This document shows positions 6,981 through 13,371 of a stretch of DNA of 13,371 bases, one piece after another. The stretch's first letter is position 1. Every line of letters begins with the position of its first letter. The translations under genes and the position numbers were made by a program. This stretch comes from Bacteroidota bacterium. GTDB taxonomy: Bacteria; Bacteroidota; Bacteroidia; B-17B0; B-17BO. The stretch lies in assembly GCA_947462425.1 (NCBI GenBank), contig CANHPI010000029.1, positions 1-13,371 of the forward strand, given 5' to 3'. Under the pieces are notes generated by a model. It was not told the DNA's origin, did no database searches, and saw only the letters and a program-made list of their open reading frames with translations.

Positions 6981-9398
6981 TTAATAAATATTCTCGTATT
7001 TAGTTGGATCAACTTCTAACATTAAATTGTAAATAACATCAAAAACATCATCAGCACTTGGTTTTGAAAAATAATCTCCATCTGAACCATAGGCTGGTCT
7101 GTGTTCTTTAGAGGCAATAGTAATAGGTTTAGAATCTAAATAGTTATATCCACCATGTTCCTCTAATACTTTTTGTAGCATAAAAGCACTTGCTCCACCC
7201 GGCACGTCTTCATCAAAAAACACAACTCTATTAGTTTTCTTTATAGATTCAACAATTTTATGATGAATATCAAAAGGTAATAATGTTTGAACATCAATTA
7301 ATTCAACAGAAATACCATGCTCTTCCAATTGTTTAATGGCATCTTGTGCTATACGAATAGATGAACCATAAGTTACTAATGTAACATCTGTTCCTTCTAT
7401 TAAAGTTTCTGGAATCCCCAAAGCAATTTTATATTCTCCAATGTTAGAGGGTAATTTTTCTTTTAAACGATATCCATTTAATGGTTCAATAAGCAAGGTT
7501 GGCTCATCAGCTTCTAATAATAAATTATAAAAACCTGCAGCCTGTGTCATATTTCTTGGTACACAAACATTGATACCTCTGCACGCATTAATAATCATGC
7601 CCATTGGAGAACCACTATGCCAAACACCTTCTAATCGATGTCCACGAGTACGAATAATAACTGGTGCTTTTTGCATACCTTTAGTTCGCCATTGAACTGT
7701 AGCTAAATCATCGCTCATGATTTGCAGCGCATACAATAAATAATCGAGGTATTGTATTTCTGCTATTGGTCTTAAACCACGCATTGATAAACCTATGGCT
7801 TGTCCCATAATAGTAGCTTCACGAATACCGGTATCAAATACGCGGTGTTCACCGTATTTTGCCTGTAATCCTTCTAAGCCTTGATTTACACCACCAATTT
7901 TACCTGAATCTTCACCAAAAATGAGTGTTTCAGGATATTTATTTAAAATATAATCGAAGTTTTCTCTTAATAATTCTCTTCCGTCAACTAATTTTTCCTC
8001 TTTATAAATTGCAGCTACTGGATTAATAGAAGATACCTGTTGCAATGATTGCGACATTAAATGAGAACTGTATCTATCTGTGTTTTGGATATTAGCCAAA
8101 CGCAGCCAGTTTATTAATTTTGATCGCGAATTGGAGTTTTCACTTTTGGTTAAGCGTAATACTTTTTTTACGGCGTAATGCAAATCTCTTCTAAAAGGTT
8201 CCTTATTAGAATTGAGTTCTGTTTTTATAGTTGTAATTTGACTTCCATTAATACCACTTGATAATTCATCAAATAAGTTTGAAACCTCTGAAACTTCTAA
8301 TTTAATTGGAGATAAATAATCACTCCATGCGGCATTTTTTGCTTCTCTAACCGCAATTTTAGCATCTTCTTCAATGGTATTTAAGGTTTCATCATCTGCC
8401 AATGCATTTTGAATTATAAATTCACGCATTTTTTTAATACAATCAAACTCTATTTCAAATTGTAAACGTTCTTTTGATTTATAACGTTCGTGCGAACCAG
8501 ATGTACTATGACCTTGCGGTTGAGTAACTTCTTCTACATGTACTAAAACTGGCACATGTTGTTCGCGACAAACTTTTGCTGCTTTTTCATAAGTTTCGCA
8601 CAAATGAGCGTAATCCCAACCTTTTGTTTTAAATATCTCAAATCCATTGCTGCCATTTTCTCTTTGAAATCCTTTTAAAATTTCAGAAATACTTTCTTTT
8701 GTTGTTTGGTATTTTTTTGGAACAGATATTCCGTGGCCATCATCCCAAACGCTTATTAGCATTGGTACTTGCAATACTCCAGCAGCGTTAATTGATTCCC
8801 AAAATAATCCTTCAGAAGTAGAGGCATCTCCAATAGTTCCAAATGCAATTTCATTACCTTTATTACTGAAATTTAAGAATTTACCTAAATGTAAATCTTC
8901 ATTCACTTTATAAAAATGCGATGCATAAGCTAAACCTAACAAACGAGGCATTTGACCTGCTGTTGGAGAAATATCAGCCGATGAGTTTTTTTGATTTACT
9001 AAATCTTTAAATGAACCATCAGGATTTAAACTATGCGTACCAAAATGTCCGCCCATTTGTCGCCCCCCACTCATAGGTTCTTTTTCTAAATCCGTATGAC
9101 CATATAAACCAGCAAAATATTGTTGCAAGGTTAATTGATTAATAGACATCATAAAAGTTTGATCTCTATAATATCCACTTCTAAAATCTCCATTTTGAAA
9201 AACTTTAGCCATCGCAATTTGAGCTAATTCTTTTCCATCACCAAAAATGCCAAATTTGGCCTTTCCTGTTAAAACTTCCTTACGGCCCAACAAACTTGTT
9301 TGGCGACTTTCATTAATAATACGATAGTCGTTTAAGACAATTTTTTTGAAATCTTCAAAATTTAATCCTTCAGCGGATGATAATACTTCCTTTTGCAT
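6981..9398 (-). CDS. Fused alpha/beta 2-oxoacid dehydrogenase E1
   Basis: This 805-residue protein joins the two E1 subunits of a pyruvate/branched-chain 2-oxoacid dehydrogenase complex, which decarboxylates a 2-oxoacid using thiamine diphosphate and passes the acyl group to lipoyl-E2. The alpha half (about 15-350) has GGRQMGGHFG (111-120), a cofactor motif starting GDASTSEG (190-197) and ending WDDGHGISV (218-226), and GHSTSGSHERYK (296-307), like the loop after the active site in E1-alpha. The beta half (about 465-800) has GEDSGKIGGVNQG (495-507) and FDTGIREATIMGQAIG (521-536), then a transketolase C-terminal domain. The usual GDG...NN signature is changed to GDA...DD, which I recall as common in this Bacteroidota family. 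Whether the substrate is pyruvate or branched-chain acids is not decided. No E2 or E3 gene is in the window. Confidence 0.85.
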   Translation of the reverse strand: MQKEVLSSAEGLNFEDFKKIVLNDYRIINESRQTSLLGRKEVLTGKAKFGIFGDGKELAQIAMAKVFQNGDFRSGYYRDQTFMMSINQLTLQQYFAGLYGHTDLEKEPMSGGRQMGGHFGTHSLNPDGSFKDLVNQKNSSADISPTAGQMPRLLGLAYASHFYKVNEDLHLGKFLNFSNKGNEIAFGTIGDASTSEGLFWESINAAGVLQVPMLISVWDDGHGISVPKKYQTTKESISEILKGFQRENGSNGFEIFKTKGWDYAHLCETYEKAAKVCREQHVPVLVHVEEVTQPQGHSTSGSHERYKSKERLQFEIEFDCIKKMREFIIQNALADDETLNTIEEDAKIAVREAKNAAWSDYLSPIKLEVSEVSNLFDELSSGINGSQITTIKTELNSNKEPFRRDLHYAVKKVLRLTKSENSNSRSKLINWLRLANIQNTDRYSSHLMSQSLQQVSSINPVAAIYKEEKLVDGRELLRENFDYILNKYPETLIFGEDSGKIGGVNQGLEGLQAKYGEHRVFDTGIREATIMGQAIGLSMRGLRPIAEIQYLDYLLYALQIMSDDLATVQWRTKGMQKAPVIIRTRGHRLEGVWHSGSPMGMIINACRGINVCVPRNMTQAAGFYNLLLEADEPTLLIEPLNGYRLKEKLPSNIGEYKIALGIPETLIEGTDVTLVTYGSSIRIAQDAIKQLEEHGISVELIDVQTLLPFDIHHKIVESIKKTNRVVFFDEDVPGGASAFMLQKVLEEHGGYNYLDSKPITIASKEHRPAYGSDGDYFSKPSADDVFDVIYNLMLEVDPTKYENIY

Positions 9399-9404
9399 AG
9401 TAAT

Positions 9405-9409
9405 TCCTT
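9405..9409 (-). promoter_or_regulatory. Shine-Dalgarno-like site of E1 gene
   Basis: On the minus strand AAGGA ends 6 bases before the ATG at 9398-9396 (AAGGAATTACTATG). Shine-Dalgarno sites are scarce in Bacteroidota and none of the other starts here has one as clear, so this supports the chosen start. Confidence 0.5.
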
Positions 9410-9415
9410 ATCTTA

Positions 9416-9445
9416 CAAATATAATTTTTTGGTTGGAATTACAAA
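9416..9445 (-). promoter_or_regulatory. Promoter of the fused E1 gene
   Basis: Read on the minus strand, TTTG (9445-9442) is followed after 18 bases by TATATTTG (9423-9416), an exact TAnnTTTG -7 box. This is close to the Bacteroidota consensus of TTTG, about 19 bases, then TAnnTTTG. The leader to the ATG would be only about 14 bases. It is the only place in this window where both elements fit well. Confidence 0.65.
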
Positions 9446-9498
9446 ACAATTTCCACGTTATTTTTAGAATAAATAAACCTCTATTTAGACTTATTAGC

Positions 9499-9535
9499 AA
9501 AAAAAAATAGCTGTAAGGTTATTACAGCTATTTTT
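9499..9535 (-). terminator. Strong rho-independent terminator
   Basis: Positions 9503-9516 and 9522-9535 form a perfect 14-bp stem (core TAGCTGTAA/TTACAGCTA) with a 5-base loop. On the minus strand it ends in a run of nine T (9507-9499). It sits 18 bases past the stop of the minus-strand gene at 9553 and separates it from the E1 promoter. Confidence 0.85.
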
Positions 9536-9552
9536 ATAATTTATTTCAAATA

Positions 9553-10017
9553 CTACTTCTTTTTAGTTGCTTTTTCTTTGCCACTAAACTCGTATTTCTT
9601 TTTTAATTTGTCCTTTTTGGTTATTTTGATTTCGCCACTAATATCATAATTATCAACAACACATTTCATTATCATTGTTTGGTCATTGGCATCAGTTGTT
9701 GATACCGTAACTTCAGAGTATCGACTTTCATTTTCTTCTTCATCTGTATAAGTTGAATCTTTTGTTATCTCATATTTAATCCATTTGTACTCTAATTTCT
9801 CAAATAAAAAATTACTGAACAATCCTTTACCCGCTTTAAATTCAAATTCATCTTCAATTCCTTTTTTTGGAGGAGCACCTTCTTTAATTTCAGTCATAGT
9901 AACTGTAAACTTACGTTTGTCTAAATTATCTTTTGGCTCACCTTTTTTAATGGCATTAATACTTAAAAATCCAACTGTTAAAACAGAGGCTGAGATGATG
10001 ATGTGTTTTAATTTCAT
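9553..10017 (-). CDS. Small secreted charged protein, unknown function
   Basis: I do not recognise this 154-residue protein. It begins MKLKHIIISASVLTVGFLSINA, a short basic end plus a hydrophobic stretch typical of a Sec signal or N-terminal anchor. The mature part is highly charged, with alternating Lys/Glu, and looks beta-rich (KFTVTMTEIKEG, YKWIKYEITKDSTY, EVTVSTTDANDQTMIMK). It contains one cysteine (in MKCVVDN) and ends in a Lys-rich tail (GKEKATKKK). A lipocalin-like or similar small periplasmic fold is conceivable but unsupported. It is a single-gene unit: it diverges from rarA on the upstream side and is closed by the strong terminator at 9499-9535. A one-mismatch -7 box TACATTTA (10047-10040, minus) lies 22 bases before its start. 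Confidence 0.65.
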   Translation of the reverse strand: MKLKHIIISASVLTVGFLSINAIKKGEPKDNLDKRKFTVTMTEIKEGAPPKKGIEDEFEFKAGKGLFSNFLFEKLEYKWIKYEITKDSTYTDEEENESRYSEVTVSTTDANDQTMIMKCVVDNYDISGEIKITKKDKLKKKYEFSGKEKATKKK

Positions 10018-10137
10018 TGTTATTAATTTTTTATTGTTGTAAATGTAATAAAATTACTTTTATACTTTAGTGATGGCTTATAATTTTAAATTTTATTATA
10101 AACCAACCTGTTTTATTTAATTTATTATAACAATTTT
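10018..10137. promoter_or_regulatory. Divergent promoter region before rarA
   Basis: These 120 AT-rich bases separate two divergent genes. TACATTTA on the minus strand (10047-10040) is a near match to TAnnTTTG for the small secreted gene. For rarA the nearest candidate is the TATACTTTAG segment (10061-10070), a weak match. No operator-like palindrome stands out. Confidence 0.3.
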
Positions 10138-11412
10138 ATGCAACCTTTAGCTGAAAGAGTAAGACCAAACAATTTAGACGATTATATAGGTCAGGAACAT
10201 ATTATTGGAAAAAATTCAGCTTTGAGAAAAGCTATAGAACAAAATCTTTTGCCATCTATTATTTTATGGGGTCCTCCGGGTGTTGGAAAAACAACTTTGG
10301 CACAAATAATATCTCAGACATTAAAACGCCCTTTTTATTCATTAAGTGCCATTAATTCGGGTGTAAAAGATGTGAGAGAAGTAATTGAAAAAGCCTCACA
10401 AGACGGAGGTTTTTTTAAACAAGAAAAACCAGTTTTATTTATTGATGAGATTCATAGGTTTAGTAAATCGCAACAAGATTCTCTTTTAAATGCGGTTGAA
10501 AAAGGTATTGTTACTTTGATTGGCGCTACTACCGAAAACCCTTCGTTTGAAGTTATACCAGCACTTTTATCAAGATGTCAAGTAGTTGTTTTAAAACATC
10601 TTACCAAAGATAATTTAATTCAGTTGTTGAATAATGCTATTGCCAATGATGATCTTTTAAAAAGAAAAAATATTATTTTAAACCAAACTGAGGCTTTATT
10701 AAGAATTTCGGGAGGTGATGGCAGAAAATTACTAAATGCACTAGAGATTGTTGTGAATTGTATTAACGAAACAGATATTGTAATTACAGATGATATAGTG
10801 AAGCAATATATTCACCAAAATTTAGCATTGTATGATAAGTCGGGCGAACAACATTACGATATTATTTCGGCTTATATAAAATCAATTAGGGGTTCTGACC
10901 CAAATGGCGCAGTATATTGGTTGGCTAGAATGATTGATGGTGGAGAAGATCCAAGTTTTATTGCTCGAAGATTATTGATTTTAGCATCAGAAGATATTGG
11001 TAATGCAAACCCAACAGCTTTAGTAATTGCCAATAATTGTTTTCAGGCAGTAAATGTGATTGGATTTCCGGAAAGTAGAATAATTTTAGCTCAAACTACA
11101 ACTTATTTAGCTTGTTCCTCTAAAAGTAACAGTAGCTATGTAGCTATTAATTCAGCACAGCAAGAAGTAAAAAAATCAGGAGATTTACCTGTTCCTTTAC
11201 ATTTAAGAAATGCTCCAACTAAATTGATGAAAGAGTTGGGCTATGGTGATGAATATAAATATGCTCACGATTTTGAAAATAATTTTGTTAATCAGGAATT
11301 TTTACCGAATGAAATTAGTGGAACAACTTTTTATAATCCGTCAGAGTTTTCGAGAGAAAAAGATTTAAAAGAATTTTTGAAACAAAAATGGGGTAAGAAA
11401 TACAACTATTAA
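10138..11412 (+). CDS. rarA: Replication-associated recombination ATPase RarA (MgsA)
   Basis: The 424-residue AAA+ protein has the RarA N-terminus (PLAERVRPNNLDDYIGQEHI), Walker A GPPGVGKTT (45-53) and Walker B VLFIDEIHRFSK (99-110). The sensor/arginine-finger stretch is IGATTENPSFEVIPALLSRC (128-147, Arg146 the likely finger). The second half carries the helical and tetramerisation part typical of RarA/MgsA/WRNIP1, including SIRGSDPNGAVYWLARMI and the RRLLILASEDIG segment. RarA acts at stalled replication forks, working with single-strand-binding protein and RecA in other bacteria. The length is normal for the family and no key residue is missing. The start follows an AT-rich leader without a Shine-Dalgarno site. 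Its stop codon overlaps that of the convergent membrane-protein gene. Confidence 0.95.
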   Translation: MQPLAERVRPNNLDDYIGQEHIIGKNSALRKAIEQNLLPSIILWGPPGVGKTTLAQIISQTLKRPFYSLSAINSGVKDVREVIEKASQDGGFFKQEKPVLFIDEIHRFSKSQQDSLLNAVEKGIVTLIGATTENPSFEVIPALLSRCQVVVLKHLTKDNLIQLLNNAIANDDLLKRKNIILNQTEALLRISGGDGRKLLNALEIVVNCINETDIVITDDIVKQYIHQNLALYDKSGEQHYDIISAYIKSIRGSDPNGAVYWLARMIDGGEDPSFIARRLLILASEDIGNANPTALVIANNCFQAVNVIGFPESRIILAQTTTYLACSSKSNSSYVAINSAQQEVKKSGDLPVPLHLRNAPTKLMKELGYGDEYKYAHDFENNFVNQEFLPNEISGTTFYNPSEFSREKDLKEFLKQKWGKKYNY

Positions 11413-11846
11413 TTTTTGTGAATTAATTCGGGGGCTGGTTCAAAAATAAATATTTTCCCAAATCCTATAATTAAACCTCCAATAATTTGTTCAGCAATTT
11501 GCCAAAAACAATCGGCAATAATGTAAGTAAAATTAACATTTTTAGTGAAAGAAATGCCTAGAACGGTAACTATAGAAAATAAGATAAAGCCAATAAAAAA
11601 ACCACTAGCAACGCCTCGTAAAAGAGGTTGAGAAACATTTTTAACTAAAAATTTAGATTCGTATGTTTTATAAACTACAAAAGAAATAACTAAATATACT
11701 AAAGCAGCAAGTCCTAAAAATATAACTTTTGAAAACGAAATGCGGTTTAAATCATTTAAAAAAACACCATGCCAAAAGTAAAAAGCAACGTACATAAATA
11801 CTGCAGCGAGTATCCAACTTAAATAAAATCTAAAAGATTGAAGCAT
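11409..11846 (-). CDS. Four-helix integral membrane protein, unknown function
   Basis: The 145-residue protein shows four hydrophobic segments: about residues 6-26 (YLSWILAAVFMYVAFYF), 39-61 (SKVIFLGLAALVYLVISFVV), 74-99 (LLRGVASGFFIGFILFSIVTVLG) and 110-134 (ADCFWQIAEQIIGGLIIGFG). Polar residues between helices 3 and 4 and WHGVF after helix 1 could line a site, but I do not recognise the family. I start at the ATG at 11844-11846; the open frame also allows a TTG one codon earlier. A perfect -7 box ends five bases before this ATG, implying almost no leader. The gene converges on rarA, and its TAA overlaps the rarA TAA in the palindrome TTAA. There is no signal peptide or cysteine cluster. Confidence 0.65.
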   Translation of the reverse strand: MLQSFRFYLSWILAAVFMYVAFYFWHGVFLNDLNRISFSKVIFLGLAALVYLVISFVVYKTYESKFLVKNVSQPLLRGVASGFFIGFILFSIVTVLGISFTKNVNFTYIIADCFWQIAEQIIGGLIIGFGKIFIFEPAPELIHKN

Positions 11847-11851
11847 CAAGA

Positions 11852-11859
11852 CAAAAGTA
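11852..11859 (-). promoter_or_regulatory. Putative -7 box abutting the membrane-gene start
   Basis: The minus strand reads TACTTTTG, an exact TAnnTTTG match. A possible -33 TTTG lies at 11885-11882, 22 bases further upstream, slightly long compared with the consensus. The box is followed after only five bases by the ATG at 11846, so the transcript would begin about at the start codon. Confidence 0.5.
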
Positions 11860-12324
11860 CAGTTTTTTTAAAAATATTTGTCAAAAATTTCATCAACATT
11901 ATAAATATTTTTGATTGAAATTGTTTACAAAACAAATTAAATTTACGAATGTAATTTTTTTTTTACTCCTTGGTAGTTTTGTCGTAATTATCAAAAACAA
12001 AGAAATTTAAGTATCACAAGTTATCATTGAGTTTCATATTGGAATTACAATCATTGATTGGAGAAAATAGTTAATTGTTTAAGACCTAACTTTTAACATT
12101 GAAAAAAAAAAGATAGTACTGTTTATAATTTAAAATTAAAGCATATAAAACGCTTAGGATGGGATTGGTTTTAAATTATCATATTTTTCTTAAAATCATA
12201 TAATATAAATCACATTAATTTCTTAAATTCGTGCCTCAATTAGGATTTTTTTTCAAAAAAATAATTTTAATTTAATAGATTATTAATTCAAAATTTTATA
12301 AATAACCAATCAACACCCAATCCT
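11860..12324. other. AT-rich gene-free spacer before aconitase
   Basis: No open frame of any length survives in the six frames and no RNA-gene signature is visible. It contains the near-palindrome CAATCATTGATTG (12048-12060, arms CAATCA/TGATTG) and two copies of ATCATTGA, at 12023-12030 and 12050-12057. A partial inverted repeat lies at 11919-11938. TAAATTCG (12224-12231) is a one-mismatch -7 box about 93 bases before the aconitase ATG and is the best promoter candidate for that gene. TAGTTTTG (11974-11981) matches the box exactly but is 340 bases away and lacks a -33 partner. Confidence 0.4.
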
Positions 12325-13371
12325 ATGGCATTTGATATTGAAATGATTAAGAAGGTTTACGCTAACATGCCTGCTCGTATTGAAGCAGCGCGTAAAGCCT
12401 TAGGTCGCCCCCTAACTTTAGCTGAAAAAATCCTGTACTCGCATTTAGATGCTTCTACTGATTTAACAGATTATCCTCGTGGTAGTTCTTATGTAGATTT
12501 TAATCCTGATAGAGTTGCAATGCAAGATGCAACAGCGCAAATGGCGTTATTACAATTTATGCAAGCTGGTCGTCCAACGGTAGCTGTTCCTTCTTCTGTT
12601 CATTGCGATCATTTAATTCAAGCAAAAGTTGGTGCCGCTTCAGATTTAGATAGGGCAAAACACGAAAGCGAAGAAGTATTTAATTTCTTAGCTTCGGTTT
12701 CTAATAAATACGGAATTGGCTTTTGGAAACCAGGCGCAGGTATTATTCATCAAATTGTATTAGAAAATTATGCATTTCCAGGTGGTATGATGATTGGTAC
12801 AGATTCGCACACAGTAAATGCTGGCGGATTAGGGATGATTGCTATTGGTGTTGGTGGAGCAGATGCTTGCGACGTGATGGCTGGTTTACCATGGGAATTA
12901 AAAATGCCAAAATTAATTGGTATTAAATTAACTGGTAAGTTAAACGGATGGGCAAGTGCCAAAGATGTTATCTTAAAAGTGGCTGGCATTTTAACTGTAA
13001 AAGGTGGTACTGATAAAGTAGTTGAATATTTTGGTGAAGGTGCTGTTAGTTTATCTTGTACTGGTAAAGGAACAATTTGTAATATGGGTGCAGAAATTGG
13101 AGCAACTACTTCTACGTTTGGTTATGATGAAAGTATGAGCCGTTACTTAACAGCAACTGGCCGTGCTGATGTAGCTGCTTTAGCAGATGGAATTAAAGAA
13201 CATTTAACAGGTGATGCTGAAGTTTATGCTAATCCTTCTAACTATTTTGACGAAGTCATTGAAATTAATTTATCAGAATTAGAACCATACGTAAATGGTC
13301 CTTTTACTCCAGATTTAGCAACGCCTATTTCTAAATTAAAAGATGCAGCTATTGCTAATGGCTGGCCTTTA
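12325..13371 (+). CDS. acn: Aconitate hydratase, mitochondrial type (5' part)
   Basis: The first 349 codons of aconitase run to the window edge with no stop; the family is about 750 residues, so roughly half is present. Aconitase isomerises citrate to isocitrate in the TCA cycle using a [4Fe-4S] cluster. The protein shows [13 protein letters not shown] (residues 89-101), [22 protein letters not shown] (153-174), the block [15 protein letters not shown] and the first cluster cysteine in [17 protein letters not shown] (245-261). These match the mitochondrial-type aconitase rather than AcnB. The ATG at 12325 gives [12 protein letters not shown], a normal N-terminus without a signal. The leader has no Shine-Dalgarno site, as is usual in this phylum. 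The other two cluster cysteines lie beyond the edge. Confidence 0.93.
   Translation, partial: MAFDIEMIKKVYANMPARIEAARKALGRPLTLAEKILYSHLDASTDLTDYPRGSSYVDFNPDRVAMQDATAQMALLQFMQAGRPTVAVPSSVHCDHLIQAKVGAASDLDRAKHESEEVFNFLASVSNKYGIGFWKPGAGIIHQIVLENYAFPGGMMIGTDSHTVNAGGLGMIAIGVGGADACDVMAGLPWELKMPKLIGIKLTGKLNGWASAKDVILKVAGILTVKGGTDKVVEYFGEGAVSLSCTGKGTICNMGAEIGATTSTFGYDESMSRYLTATGRADVAALADGIKEHLTGDAEVYANPSNYFDEVIEINLSELEPYVNGPFTPDLATPISKLKDAAIANGWPL

Noticed and set aside
9785..10042. Plus-strand open frame of 85 codons opposite the small secreted gene
   Set aside because: Its composition is what the antisense of a Lys/Glu-rich gene gives (Ser/Phe/Leu-rich), and the opposing frame has a signal peptide and a matching terminator.
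11974..11981. Exact TAGTTTTG box as the aconitase promoter
   Set aside because: It is more than 340 bases from the start codon and has no TTG at the -33 distance; a nearer imperfect box at 12224-12231 is more plausible.
12723..12989. Short open frames on both strands inside aconitase
   Set aside because: Both overlap the highly conserved aconitase core in other frames and encode low-sense peptides rich in Trp/Arg/Tyr or Pro/Ile.
1..13371. Defence island, prophage, insertion sequence, CRISPR array or tRNA gene
   Set aside because: I looked for transposase, integrase, nuclease or toxin-antitoxin signatures, regularly spaced repeats and cloverleaf-like segments and saw none; all large genes are core housekeeping or envelope families with uniform low-GC composition.

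Overview
The window looks like chromosomal DNA from a low-GC member of the Bacteroidota, probably Flavobacteriia-like. The evidence is a GldB gliding lipoprotein, a fused alpha/beta 2-oxoacid dehydrogenase E1, A-rich leaders mostly without Shine-Dalgarno sites, and several upstream boxes fitting the Bacteroidota -7 promoter element TAnnTTTG. There is no sign of a mobile element, phage, CRISPR array or RNA gene. It reads as an ordinary housekeeping region, and I did not find a convincing new multi-gene system.

Left part (1-3683). A minus-strand pair encodes NAD+ synthetase (nadE) and, four bases downstream, a small zinc-ribbon protein cut by the window edge. Upstream of nadE is a minus-strand outer-membrane beta-barrel protein, separated from it by a perfect 14-bp hairpin. 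Divergent from the barrel gene is gldB. It is not followed by gldC but by a long imperfect hairpin and then a SprT-like zinc metalloprotease gene.

Middle part (3684-10017). The RNA-binding protein gene tex (+) converges on two minus-strand genes, a secreted DUF4468-like protein and, upstream of it, the fused E1. The E1 has the best-looking promoter in the window and an unusual Shine-Dalgarno-like site. Next comes a small secreted charged protein with its own strong terminator.

Right part (10018-13371). rarA (+), a recombination and replication-fork ATPase, meets a minus-strand four-helix membrane protein tail to tail, and the two stop codons share one TTAA. A 478-bp gene-free AT-rich spacer follows. 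The window ends inside a mitochondrial-type aconitase gene (+).

Functionally these are separate jobs: NAD synthesis, cell-envelope and gliding proteins, RNA metabolism, replication repair, and TCA-cycle and 2-oxoacid oxidation. The NAD and E1/aconitase genes are metabolically related (E1 complexes reduce NAD+, aconitase feeds the TCA cycle), but nothing in the layout suggests that they are co-regulated.
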